Shown here: piece by piece, positions 12,158-22,830 of the stretch
Layout of the letters: every line of letters begins with the position of its first letter
How positions within the stretch are numbered: position 1 is the first letter of the stretch
Source: Jaminaea rosea
Taxonomy: Eukaryota > Basidiomycota > Exobasidiomycetes > Microstromatales
Direction of reading: 5' to 3'
Length of the DNA: 64,000 nt
Assembly (NCBI RefSeq): GCF_003144245.1
Contig: NW_020289982.1
Coordinates: 124,001-188,000, forward strand
Made by a program: the position numbers and the translations under genes
The notes under the pieces: model-generated
The model's database searches: none
What the model was told of the DNA's origin: nothing
The model's input: only the letters and a program-made list of their open reading frames with translations

Positions 12158-15100
12158 CTAATCTTCTCCGAACAAAATTCTCAAATTCTCCACCGTCTCG
12201 CTCTCCCTCTCACCCTCCTCCGTCCCCTTGCTGCCTGCAAGCGCCTCATTGACAAGGGCCGTCTTGCGCTTCTGAATGCGCAGAATCCTCTCCTCGATGC
12301 TGTCCTTGATGAGGTAGCGATGCACTACCACATCCCTCGTCTGACCAATGCGATGCACACGGTCGACCGCTTGTTGTTCGACACTTTCGGCCCACCAACA
12401 GTCCAGGAGCCAGCAGTGGTGCGCTGCTACCAAGTTGAGGCCTACCCCACCCGCACGGAGGGAGACGAGGATGAGGAGGTGACCATCGAAATTGCTGAAG
12501 TGGGACAGCACTTTCTCTCGGTCTTTTTGGGAGGTAGTTCCGTCGAGACGGACGTAGGGGTGGTGCGCGCTGGAGAGGGAGGATTGGACGAGGTCGAGGA
12601 ACGAGGTGAACTGCGAGAAGATGACGCCTTTGAACTTGGGTTCGGCGGCGCGTAGCTCGGCCAGGTCGGTCAGAAGGGCTGAGAGCTTGGTCGAGGTGCG
12701 CATGGGGGCGATGTCGCGACCTTTGAGAGTGTGAGCACTTGATGACTTGGTTCCAGCAGACGTGGGCTGCTTCGTGTCTCCGGTTCCTTGTCCCTTGCCC
12801 TGGGCGCCATTGCCATCGATGTCATCAAGCTCTCCATTGAGCGATGCAGCCAAAGCCTGCACCTGCTCCTGGCTGCCGTTGACGCCGCCGTCATCTCCCT
12901 CTTCGCCTCGCTGAAATTGCGCCACCAGCTCCGCTACCTCCTTCTCCGCCTCCTCATCCTCTGCTACCTCTTCTGCAGGGGCAGCCTTCCCTCCCTCCTC
13001 CCTTGCCTCTCGCGCACGCTTGTGACTCTCCTGCAGTGCCTTCAGCACAAGCAAAGGATGACAGACGGCCTGTCTGAGCCTCATCAAGACCGTAAAGATG
13101 ACACTGAGGTTCTTGGTCACGCTACCATCCCTGCTGAGACGCTGATACTGGACCCAAGCGCGATCGAAGCAAAGGTCGTAGATCCTTCTCTCCACCGCAG
13201 AGAAGTCGAGGTATCTCATCTCAACCGTCTTGCTCGGCAGGCTGACGATGGGCTTGCCCTCCTTATCCTTGAATCCCTTCTCTCTTCTCAAGAGCAAGCT
13301 CTCCAGAATGACCTGCACAATCTCCAACGCCTTGGGATTCTTGTTGGCAAACGGCTTCCCGATGAAGGAGTTGAAGAAGGCAAAGTCGCCCCATGGCTCG
13401 ACACGGAGGAAGTTGAGCAAGCTGTACAGGTCTGTCAACCTGTTGACTATCGGACTACCCGTAAGGCACCATCGCTTGCGCGTGACGAGATCGCGGCAAG
13501 CGCGCGCATTTTGGGTCGTGCGGTTGCGGATTGTATGTGCTTCATCGAGAATGACCCGATGCCAATCGACGGCGTAGAGTGGGGCTTGACGAGCGATGCG
13601 GGAGGTAGCGATTGAGTTGGCGCCGGCACCGAGGTCACGAAATCGCTTGTACTCGGAGACGAGCGTGCCGTACGATGTGATGACCACATCCACCGTCCCG
13701 CCCTCGAGGCGATCCATGACATCTGCCTTCGTGTCGCCGTAGTGCAGAAGGGCATTGAGCGTATTGGCGTTGCTGGCCCGGTCTAGCTCGCTCTTCCACT
13801 GGCCCACGAGACTCATTGGAGCAACGACGAGCGTAACCTGGCCGGCGATGGTAGCTGTCGCGGCGCGATTCACTCCGGCGGCATTGCGGCCGAAGGCTGA
13901 GCTGATGGAAGTTTGACGGGGCCCACTGCGCCCTTCGATCTGCTTGGAGCGTGCTGCGTCGTCTACGTTCGCAGCGCCGTTGTCCTCGTCGTCGCCTTCC
14001 TCTCCTGGTCTGGCAGGACGATTGGCATGGATGAGTGAGGCGACCATGATTCTGCATGCGGGTAGTAGGCTGCTGTCAGTGATGATTCTTCGAGACGCAA
14101 TGGGACGACGACATCTGAAACACACGTTTTGCCAAGCCCCATCTCGTCTGCTAGAATGCCACCGCGCGTGCCTTGGCTTGCCGGTTGGAACTGCATGCTC
14201 ATCTCGCCAATGTAGGGATTGAAATAGAAGCTGGATTCGCCCTCTTGCGCTCTCGACGATGATCTTGCTCCTGCTGCCTCGTCCTCTTGCGGAAACTTGT
14301 ACTCCTGCCAGAGAGGGTGCAAGCTAGCATCCTGCCTCTGCCCTTCACGCCCTTGTCGCATAGACGCTGGTCTCTCCATGTTCTGCATCCAGCCCAGTGC
14401 CTGCTTCTGGTACGGTCTGAGGCTGAGCGCAAAAGTGTCGGGCGGCTCGACCTCTGGTAGCTCTCGATCGTGCTTTTGAGCCTTGCTGTAGACGTCGGCT
14501 AGCTGCTTGTCTTCAATCTCTGTTCCATCATTCACATCAGGCTCGGCTTCGTCTTCGCCATCTACTGCGATGGCCGTTGAGGACGATGCGCCTGCTCCGT
14601 CAGTGCTAGGTGCAGGCGTTGCCGGTGTCGCTGACCTCGACCCATTTTTTGGCATGCTTGGCCCACCATTGCGCACAGACGTGGGACTCTGACTTCTTCT
14701 CAACGTCTCCTGCCCGCCGTAGTGATCGAGCATCGACGAGCTGCCAAATTTGCCATCTTCCGCGTGCTGCTGCAGTATATCGCTTGACTGCGTAGGCTTG
14801 AGGTCGCATGCCTTGAACAGACGAATGAGGGCAGATTTGCGGGTGCGCAGCTCCTTCTCATCCGTTGTCTCTGCTGTCTCTTGGAAGAAGTTCTTGGTGG
14901 GCTCGTTGCGAATATTGCGAGAGCGTCGCACGTCTGCCATGTCCGGGAAGGCTTCACGACGAAGGTAAGCCTGCGAGCGTGGCAATAGCGATGCGGGAGT
15001 CAGTGTATGCCCTCGTCAGGTGGCTATATGCTGCGCCACTGACCTTGATGTCCAGCAAGATATCGCATCCCACGCTGAGCACTGGAGGGCAATCGACGAC

Positions 15101-15893
15101 GTAGCCTTCAAATTCAGCCATATTAAGATCCATGAGCTTGGAGACCCAGATGGCTGCCTCTGTGGGTAGTCTGCCGACCTCGAAGCCTGCGCGGGTGGGA
15201 TCGGAGGAGGCGAGGCGGGAGGAGTCAGCGCGGGTATATGCTACTAGTCCTGAATATGCCTGTTCACCTCTCGTGTTGGCGAATCGTACCACGTAGTCGT
15301 CCGTTTGTTTCGTCTTCTGCGTAGAAGACGAGGAGGCAGTCTTGCCGCTCGAAGGTCCCGCTCCACCAAAGCTGAGCTTTGTCTGCTTCTTAGCTGGTGG
15401 CTTCTTGGCCGGCGTGGCAGCCGTCGCAGCTTGATTGCGCTGTTTGTCTCGCTGAATTGTTACCTTTGCACCTTGCTCTGCATAGCCCCTTCCCTTCGAC
15501 AGAGCCCAGCCTGCGACGCAGAAGTGGCCGATCTGTGCAGTACGAAGAAGTGGGTGAGCGCGGGTGGCGTTGTGTTAGAAGGCCGCTCTCTCTCACGTAT
15601 TTGCGCTGCCATGATGGCCCTGGTTCGGCTTCCTGAGGGGGTGATGTGCTTTTCTCCTGCTTGTGCATGCTTGAACCACCATTAGCAATGCTGCTGTCGG
15701 CCTCGACCTTCCTCCTCTTGTGAACCGTCACACGCTCAGCGTCTCTGTCCTCACGTCCATCGTCCTCGTAATCAGCGCTGCTCCCACGAAAGAGGTTCGG
15801 CCCAGTCGGCGAGGGAGATCGATCCTTGGTTCCAGCTGCTGGCGGAGGAGGCGACGATGCAAAGAAGTCGACGTCCTGCGAGCTGGTTGCCAT
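12158..15893 (-). CDS. Rad5-like HIRAN-SNF2 DNA repair ATPase lacking a RING finger
   Basis: The closest family is Rad5/HLTF, the SNF2 translocase and E3 ligase of error-free post-replication repair. Four exons (15597-15893, 15044-15532, 14126-14970, 12158-14051; introns 64-74 nt) give 1174 residues. In order: a disordered N-terminus; the KYIGHFCVAGWALSKG strand; a HIRAN domain (YVVRFANTRGEQ to ILLDIKAYL, about residues 150-265); LSLRPYQKQALGWM; Walker A ILADEMGLGKT; DEAH as VILDEAHTIRN; and helicase-C motifs VIFSQFTSFLDLV and QAVDRVHRIGQT. In Rad5 a C3HC4 RING sits between the two lobes. Here the 120 residues from VCHPLL to STKLSALL are acidic and Gly/Ser-rich with no cysteine after the first motif, so no RING can fold. 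I therefore leave the symbol blank: it may be a Rad5 orthologue that lost E3 activity or a paralogue. Confidence 0.88.
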
Positions 15894-16089
15894 GTCCACC
15901 ACAGAACAGTCGAGGATGAAGAACTAAGTCAAGAAGCTGAAACGCGTGGCCCGAGCGCGACAGGACGGAACAGAGAAATCCAGTCGCGGACACAGCGGAG
16001 TGAATGAGGGCGACAGCCACGACCAGCTTTCCTTCCAACCACCACCTCCTTCCCCGCCCCTGAAGCCTCATCATGGTGGATACATCAGC
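15894..16089. promoter_or_regulatory. Divergent promoter RAD5-like / MFS::PIG-T
   Basis: A 196-bp spacer between the RAD5-like ATG (15893) and the first usable ATG of the transporter frame (16090). No specific motif is recognised. Confidence 0.4.
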
Positions 16090-19000
16090 ATGACCTTGTC
16101 CAGCAAGCTTTGCGCACTCAGAGTCGCCCTCTGGGGCCCGCCTCCGGCTTCGGCCCTGGAGGCGAGACTGATTCGCAAGATCGACTTTCTCGTTCTCACT
16201 TTCACTTGTCTCATGTATTGGTCAGTACGCTGGTCAAGCAGCACAGCCCCGTCATTCGCTCTGCTGAAGATGCTCCAAAATTTTCATGCCCCTCCTCAGG
16301 TCCAACTACCTCTCCCGCACCGGCTTCCAATTCGCCTATGTCTCCGGCATGTCAGAGGATCTCTCCTTCCAAGGGAACGACTACTCAATAGCCAACACCC
16401 TCTTCACCGTCGGCTACGTCCTAGGCATGATACCCAATATCCTCGCTCTTCAAGTTGTTTCGCCCCACTACTGGCTGCCGGGGGCAGCCGCGCTATGGGC
16501 AGGGCTGGCAATGTGCCTCGCTGCGGCCAAGAACCCTGCGCAGGTGTTTGCGATTCGTTTCTTGCAGGGGCTCGTGGAGGCAAGTACGTTTGCAGGCTCA
16601 CATTACATCTTGGGATCGTGGTACACGGAGACGGAGATTGGCAAACGCAGCGGAATATTCGCCTCCTCTGCACAGCTTGGCAGTCTCTTCAGTGGAGTCA
16701 TCCAAGGGGGCATCCATACGAACATGGACGGGTATAGGGGCCTGCGCAGCTGGCAATGGCAGTTCCTCCTTGATGGCTTCATTGGCATTCCCATTGCCCT
16801 CTATGGATTCATCTTCTTTCCGGACGTGCCACGCAGGGCGAGAAAGTGGCTCTTGACGGAGGAGGAGCGCAAATTGGCCATCGAGCGTCTCCCTCGCCGC
16901 CAGCAAGTGAAGACGAGGATGGGATGGTCGCTCATCAAGCGCGTGTTGGGCCGATGGCACTGGTATGCCTTTTCCGCATTATTTGCCTGGTCAAGTATGC
17001 TCGAGTCCATTGGCTCAAATGGTCTCTTCGCCCTCTGGCTTCAGGCCGAGAGGTACCCGGTCAGGGATCGCAACTACTGGCCTCTCGCTCTTCAAGCAGT
17101 CGCGATCTCCTCGACTATTATCGCGGCGGCGGTCACAGATCTACCCAGCATCCCGCGCTGGACAGTCAATCCCGTTATGGCCGTCAGTCTGATCTTCACT
17201 AGCATCGTCCTCCTCATATGGACGGTCCCCTTCGGCCTAAAGTTCGCCGCCTTCACCATAGGAGGGATGGGCTACGCGGGACAGGCGACAAATTTCTCGT
17301 GGGCAAACATTGTCTGCGCCGGAGACGAGCAGGAGAGAGCTGTTGTGCTCGCCTCGATGAACATGTGGAGTAGTACGGTGCAGGCGTGGTGGAGCATCGT
17401 CTTCTACCCGGCGACGGACGCCCCGCGCTTCCGTAGGGGATGGATCGCGATGATTTGCATTGCGGTTGTGACGGTCGGCATCGCGTTGACTGTGAGGTGG
17501 ATGGAGTTGAGGGAGAGGAAGCAGCGCGAGGGCGAGGAGGCGGTAGAAGTCGACCAGATGCTGCAGCAGGGCATGACAGTACAGGCGCAAGAAGTCAAGG
17601 ACGAGGAGCCTATCGATCCCTTCGCTGGGGCGGAGAAAGCGTCTACTGTCACGGGACCGCAGCGGCGTCGAACGTCATCAGGGTCACGCCACAGCTCTCA
17701 GTCAAGGCTCATGAGCAGCCTGGCTTTCGTAGCACCCCTGCTGTGTCTCTTCATCGCCGCTCCGAACGCGGCTGCTGCAACATCGGTTCCATCCCTCTTC
17801 GCAGGGGATGACTTCCACGAAGCGCTCCACCTCCGTCCACTCCCCACCGGTCGGGTACAGAGCACCTTCTCTTTTACTCTCACCTCGCCGCACTCGCCCT
17901 TTTCTTTGTCATCGTCGCAAGGTCAGCCAGGTCGGCATTTCGGCCTGCTGCCTGCATCACTCCTGTCGACGATTGAGACATCAGAGCTCCCCATTGAAGA
18001 GCTGAGCTTGAGCTTCAATAAGGGGCGATGGAACTATGAGCGATGGGGGATGCCAACCTTCTTCGACGGGAAGCAGGAATGGGGCTCAGAGATGGTGGCT
18101 ACGGGGGCGGAGGTGTGGGCGCGATATGACTCCACGACAGACCGGGACAATCGTCAGCACCCGCTCGCACATGAGGCAGATGCCTTTCATGGACTGCTCT
18201 CGCGACTTTCGGGCCAATTTTGCTCCACCCTTGCCGCCGCAGGCTCAAGAGAAGCAATCTCCGTCCCCTCCAATCTGACGCGCCCCCTCTTCTCCCGCAG
18301 CGCCAGCGATGACGGCAAACTAGTTCTCCACCTTTCCTCGCCTCCTTCTCCTTGCACCGAGGTCCTCCACCCCATGCTCTCCCTCCTGCCTTGCAAGAGG
18401 GCAGCCGGACTTGCGAGCGTACTGGAGCCGCATAAGTGGTTGGAGACGGAGTGGCACGGCATTGAGCTCAACATTCGTCGACGAAGCGGAGGCGAAGGGT
18501 GGGAGGTAGTAGTCAAGGTAGGAAGCGTGTGGAACGGGGTTGCAAGAAATGGCAAGAGGGACTTCTCCATGAGCAAGATCATGGGGGAGCCGCTACGCTC
18601 GACTTGCCCGCTTGCTAGTAGCAGCTTTGTCACTCTTGTGGCTCCGCAGGATGGGAGCGACTTTACTGCTGAACCTTTGCAGATTGGCGCCTTCATCGAG
18701 GCGGACGCGCAAGGTGGTGACGAGGAGCAGAACGACGCTGAGGACAAGGCTAAGCGGGAGCATCCTCTCATCACCCTGGCGGGCAAGCTACGCAAGGAAG
18801 GACAGCTGCGCTACGACACTGCCTCCTTCCTTTCTACCGCACCCGACCTGGACGTCTCCCTCCAATGGCTCAGCGAAGAGAAGTTCAATTACATTGCCGA
18901 GCGGCTCGTCCTTCCGGCACCCTCCTCTCTGTCCTCTCCAAGCCTCGGCGTACGTCGCTCCTTCATCTCGTCCTCCGCCCTCAGCGGGACCCTGCAACTC

Positions 19001-19657
19001 CACCTCACCAATCCCCGCCCAGACACATCTCGTCGGCTCATTTACAGGGACGTCCTCCCCTGGTTCCTGGACTTCTCCCTCCCTACCTCGCACTCCGTCA
19101 CCACACTCCAGCCTCAAGACCCCAATTCGCCGTACATCCGCTTCGAGTCAGACGAGAAGCGCGATGCGGTTCGAAGGGTGAGCTACACGCCCTCCGCGCC
19201 CAGGAGAGGCCCTGCGGTACTGGAGTTGGAACTCGTCGTCCCGCCTGCCAGTGAAGTGACGTGGAGTGTAGAATTTGACAAGGAGACGCTGCGCTATGAG
19301 GAGCACCCACCCGATGCGCATCGCGGTCTCGACGTAGGCGCTGCGACTGTGTGGGAGGTGGAGGACGACGATGCGCGGGACGACCCGAAGGGCACTGCAC
19401 GACCGCCTCGCCCTTTGCCGGGGAGGGTGTGGAAGACCCAAGTGGGGCTCATCGAGGTGGCAGTGCCCGACTTCTCGATGCCCTACAACGTCATCATCTT
19501 CACTTCGACGATTATTGCCTTGTTCGCAGGAAGCGCGGTGAACATTCTTACGAGGAGATTCACGGATGTCGAGGTGCCGCCGGATCTCGTTAGTGCGGCA
19601 GCTGCGGTGGTAGGCGTAGCGAGTAAGAGGCTAAAGGGCAAGGAAAAGGCGATGTAG
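16090..19657 (+). CDS. In-frame fusion: MFS anion:cation symporter (Fen2/Liz1/Dal5-like) + GPI transamidase PIG-T/Gpi16
   Basis: Two exons (16090-16220, 16300-19657; 79-nt intron, donor GTCAGT, acceptor CTCAG) encode one 1162-residue frame. Residues 1 to about 480 are a 12-TM major facilitator of the allantoate/pantothenate (Dal5/Fen2/Liz1) type: YWSNYLSRTGFQFAYVSGM, RFLQGLVEASTFAGSHYILG, QWQFLLDGFIGIPIALYGF. The frame then runs through about 60 hydrophilic residues with no stop and no good GTNNGT donor into a complete PIG-T protein, starting with its own ATG and signal peptide (17711). I saw no stop codon in the linker when I read it codon by codon. Either the locus makes one fused protein, or two transcripts overlap and the transporter ends by an unrecognised splice, or a stop was lost by sequencing error. 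The substrate cannot be told from sequence; vitamin or ureide anions are typical of the family. Confidence 0.72.
17711..19657 (+). CDS. GPI16: GPI transamidase subunit PIG-T / Gpi16 (module of the fused frame; possible separate gene)
   Basis: PIG-T/Gpi16 is the lumenal scaffold of the ER complex that attaches GPI anchors, disulfide-linked to the protease subunit Gpi8. This module has everything a stand-alone protein needs: an ATG, a textbook signal peptide (SSLAFVAPLLCLFIAAPNA), FHEALHLRPLPTGRV, the LSFNKGRWNYERWG block, the LSGQFCSTL cysteine matching the Gpi8-linked cysteine region, EPCPLAS-like PLRSTCPLASS, VPWFLDFSLPT-type beta strands, and the terminal PDFSMPYNVIIFTSTIIALF membrane helix. 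It is 648 residues, a normal length. It is listed separately because internal initiation or a separate promoter inside the transporter's 3' end would produce exactly this protein. Confidence 0.85.
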   Translation: MSSLAFVAPLLCLFIAAPNAAAATSVPSLFAGDDFHEALHLRPLPTGRVQSTFSFTLTSPHSPFSLSSSQGQPGRHFGLLPASLLSTIETSELPIEELSLSFNKGRWNYERWGMPTFFDGKQEWGSEMVATGAEVWARYDSTTDRDNRQHPLAHEADAFHGLLSRLSGQFCSTLAAAGSREAISVPSNLTRPLFSRSASDDGKLVLHLSSPPSPCTEVLHPMLSLLPCKRAAGLASVLEPHKWLETEWHGIELNIRRRSGGEGWEVVVKVGSVWNGVARNGKRDFSMSKIMGEPLRSTCPLASSSFVTLVAPQDGSDFTAEPLQIGAFIEADAQGGDEEQNDAEDKAKREHPLITLAGKLRKEGQLRYDTASFLSTAPDLDVSLQWLSEEKFNYIAERLVLPAPSSLSSPSLGVRRSFISSSALSGTLQLHLTNPRPDTSRRLIYRDVLPWFLDFSLPTSHSVTTLQPQDPNSPYIRFESDEKRDAVRRVSYTPSAPRRGPAVLELELVVPPASEVTWSVEFDKETLRYEEHPPDAHRGLDVGAATVWEVEDDDARDDPKGTARPPRPLPGRVWKTQVGLIEVAVPDFSMPYNVIIFTSTIIALFAGSAVNILTRRFTDVEVPPDLVSAAAAVVGVASKRLKGKEKAM

Positions 19658-19748
19658 ACGAAGGTAGAGCGGGGAAAAGCATCTGCAAAATGGTATGATT
19701 AATCGCAACACGTCCAGCTGTCCCGATCACGGTCCGATCTGGCCCCAC

Positions 19749-20711
19749 CTACGCTCCACTTGCCCTCTTCTTATTTCTCTCCTTTACGACAAAATTCCTC
19801 GTAATCCTGTCGCCAAGCCCCATAGGCATCGCATTGAGGAATTTCAATCCCCTGGCATGCGCACCCCACGGCACGATGACCGGTCCAGGCCTCGAGCTCA
19901 TCCAGCCCGGCGCAAGGGAGGCGATGGCAGACTTGACCCAATCGTGTGAGGTGGGCATCATGCTTGTCGGTGGGCCGTCATTCATACCGCTGATGACCGT
20001 ACCAGGGACCATGCAGACGACGTCTACTTGAGAGGGGGAGGGGGAGCTATGTTGCTCATTGTAGAGGGAGCGGGAGAAGTGGAGATTGTAGGCTTTTGTG
20101 CCACTGTAAACGGAGAGGCTACGCATGCGAGGGGTGAGAATGACGGTCAGTCTCTTGCCTCCCTCGCTCTGAACGTATGCCGCGCATACTCACTAAGGGC
20201 TCGGCGCCCACGCCCCGAGACTGGCAACATTAATGAGCAGCGCCGGTCCCCCTGCGGCCTTCATCTTGGGCAAGGCTCGCTTCGCAACCAGAGTGGGGAA
20301 CATGGTGTTGAGCGCAACCATCGCACACGCATCCTCATCGCTGACCTCCTCGAGCAATGGATAGTCTTGATTCGTGATGCCGATGTTGTTTACCACGACG
20401 CGCAGCGAGAGGGAGGGGTCATCGATGGCTTCGGCGATCTGGCCAAGCTGAGGTGGTACTGACCCGGCGTCCGCTACCAATGTGCGAACTTCAATCGGGC
20501 GTGAGGACGAGGCTGATGCGCCAGTGAGGTCCGCCTTGACTTTGTCCAGCTTAGCCTGGTCGCGCCCATGGATTAGGACATTGAAACCTAGCGCGGCCAG
20601 CTGGGAGGCCCACTCGTAGCCCATGCCGTTCGTCGCGCCCGTGACTAGAGCCCACGAGGGCTTGGTATCGTCGGTAGACTGGTATCTGCGAAGAGCGTGG
20701 GAGGCGGTCAT
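19749..20711 (-). CDS. Short-chain dehydrogenase/reductase (3-oxoacyl reductase / 17beta-HSD-like)
   Basis: An NAD(P)-dependent oxidoreductase of the classical SDR family. Two exons (20194-20711, 19749-20118; intron 20119-20193, GTGAGT..GTAG) give 295 residues. Visible are the cofactor motif TGATNGMG (residues 24-31), the structural motif VVNNIGITN (NN of NNAG), the catalytic Ser of VASLGAWAP and, across the splice, the catalytic pair in SPYLSVYSGTKAYN (YxxxK). The N-terminus (HALRRYQS) is basic and could be a short mitochondrial leader; no membrane helix precedes the Rossmann fold, unlike microsomal 3-ketoacyl-CoA reductases such as Ifa38, to which the sequence style is nearest. The substrate is not predictable. 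It is divergent from the acyl-CoA thioesterase-like gene, which hints at acyl metabolism. Confidence 0.85.
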
Positions 20712-21129
20712 GACTGATTGAGATGGGGAAACAGACGTGAGGATAGGAGGTCAAGACGAGAAGACGCGAGAGAGCGGACAGAGCAGGACAAAGCGGAATG
20801 ACGGACAGGCGGATGTGCAAGCATTCCGCGCTCCACAGTGTAGGCCTTGCCCGGCCGTCAAGGCTTACTTCGATGTCTACCTTTGATCTGGTTTGGTAGT
20901 CTTCTTACGATTTGGTGATTGAAGCAAGGCCGCTTTTATGACTCTCCATCCCATCTCTCTTCGATTGACTGAGGCCAGAGCTGTTGCTCCCACGTCGGCC
21001 CGATTGCCGCCTCCGGCCCGGCGATCTTGATTCGTGCTCGGCACGGGCCATCGCGTTTAAACCGGAAGCCCAAGTCAGTTTTGACCCTTCCCTCTTTCCT
21101 TACGCTCCTCATCCTTCAGCCGTAAAAAC
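20712..21129. promoter_or_regulatory. Divergent promoter SDR / thioesterase
   Basis: A 418-bp intergenic stretch between the two start codons. Its middle (about 20870-20960) is more AT-rich than its surroundings, as expected of a promoter. I recognise no defined binding site. Confidence 0.4.
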
Positions 21130-22457
21130 ATGGCTCCGCTGACCTCACAGGAGCTCAGGCTGGACTCACGAAATGAACATGAGGACTCGGCCACCTTCAG
21201 CGCTCCATGGAATGAGATTGTACGTGCGCTTGCCTCTCCCTTCCACTTGACAGCTCGCAGCTTACCTCTCCTCCCGCTTCGCACCCGCAGTGGACGATTG
21301 GCGTGTCCCCGCAAGGCGGCTATTCCCTCTCCCTCATGATTCAAGCAGCACAAGCATGGGTCCGCCTCCCCTCTACCCACTCTCACCCAACTGCGGCCCC
21401 GCACATCGACCCGCTGCACGTAAGCGCAACCTTCGTGTATCCGCAGTCCATCTCCAAGCCGCTGAGTATCGTCGTCAAGCCACTCAAGAGGGGCAAAGGA
21501 GTGACTCTGGCCCAAGTAGACCTGACACAGGAGAACACAGTAGTATTGACGGCCAAATTGTACCTCACGAACTTCGCCGCAAGAAGAGGAGCGGACCCAC
21601 CAATAAAGGGGCCGTCCTTCCCTTCGCATCCCTGTCCCCTCACCAAGCCAGGCGAAGTCACGTCACAATCAAAACACTACGGCGGTAAGCAGGTCAAGTT
21701 CAGAGAACTGATATCCATGCGGCGTGATGATGCTTTTGAGGAGAGGAACAAGGGCAAAGTGGCGGGGGCGTGGTTTGAGATTACAGGCGATGGGGAGCGG
21801 GATGGGCTCGCGGACGGCAAGGAAAGAGGGGTAGGATATCACTGGCTGCCGATCTTTTGCGACATGTACCTGTGAGGAGGCGATGCTGCGTCATTCAGCT
21901 GAGCCAGGACTTGCTGACCCACTGACGCTCTTCGTCCGCAGTCGCCCCCCAGAACAGCGCGACCTCTACCCTAAGGGAACAGCGTGAGTGTACGACAGAT
22001 CACGCTTCACCTGACGTCGCATTGTTGACTCCCCTCCTTCTTGCTGCCTCGCCTGTAGCTGGTGGTACCCGACCCTCTCCCTCTCAATAGAGTACAAGCG
22101 CTCCCTCCCGCAAGACGTCCTCCTCCGTCGGTGGGGTGAAGTGTCCTGGGTCGACTTTACCCAGGATGGGCAATATGACAATAGCGTGAGCCTGACCCAC
22201 GGTGCCTTCACGCCTCTCCTCTCTCAGGCTGACTTGTTCTCCCTCGGACTTGTTCGCGGCAGGTACAAATCTGGAGCCATCCGGCAGATAACCATCTCCT
22301 CGACCCATCAATGCGAGAAGAGGACGGCCCGCAGATCCTGGCCATCGCGAGGCAGGTGGCCTTGTCTACACCGCTGGGACAGCAAGGAGGTGAGAAGAGG
22401 AGGATGCAGGCTAGGAGCACCAGCGAGCAGGGCGAAGGAAAAGGGGCGAAGCTATGA
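21130..22457 (+). CDS. Acyl-CoA thioesterase-like protein (hot-dog fold) with C-terminal PTS1 (AKL)
   Basis: Five exons (21130-21219, 21291-21871, 21942-21983, 22059-22185, 22263-22457) join in frame to 344 residues. The N-terminal WTIGVSPQGGYSLSLMIQAA, then HIDPLHVSATFVYP and VKPLKRGKGVTLAQVDLTQ, match the thioesterase-like superfamily (4HBT_3/TesB-type) pattern of PNGGY, HPDP, and R-G-R-x-hydrophobic-QV. After the last splice the C-terminus reads IWSHPADNH and ILAIARQVALST, the second hot-dog strand, and ends Lys-Gly-Ala-Lys-Leu. AKL is a canonical peroxisomal targeting signal type 1, so a peroxisomal acyl-CoA thioesterase role in fatty-acid turnover is inferred. Exon 3 is only 42 nt. Without the final intron the frame would lose both the last strand and the PTS1, which supports the model. 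Confidence 0.82.
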
Positions 22458-22830
22458 TTGGCCAGTGGGCGTGCCGATGGGCGAGCGATGCAGGAGCGAG
22501 GTCATGAGGACAGTGAAATCGTGTTACGTCTAATGAGGAGAGGGAGCTACAAGTCGAGGAGGGAGATGACAGCGAGGGGAGCAGAAAGAGAATTATAGAC
22601 ATCTTGGAGAGGGCGATCCGCGCAGCGGGTTTGCGAGAGGAGAAGGTCCGTTAATGTGTCGTAGGTGACGATCGTGAGGTAGAGTAATTTGATGACAGGG
22701 CAGCGATACGTTGGTCACTGTGGCGTAGCAGAGTGTTCGAGGAGTTGGTTGGCTGGCTGTCCATCGTTCTGCTTGATGCGATGAGCTGCTGCTGCTGCTG
22801 TTTCGATGCTGATACTGTCCATGACCCACC
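22458..22830. other. Intergenic, convergent 3' ends
   Basis: A 373-bp spacer between the thioesterase stop and the DUF7137 stop. It holds the two 3' UTRs; a short CTG run near 22786-22800 is the only repeat seen. No gene is recognised. Confidence 0.5.
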
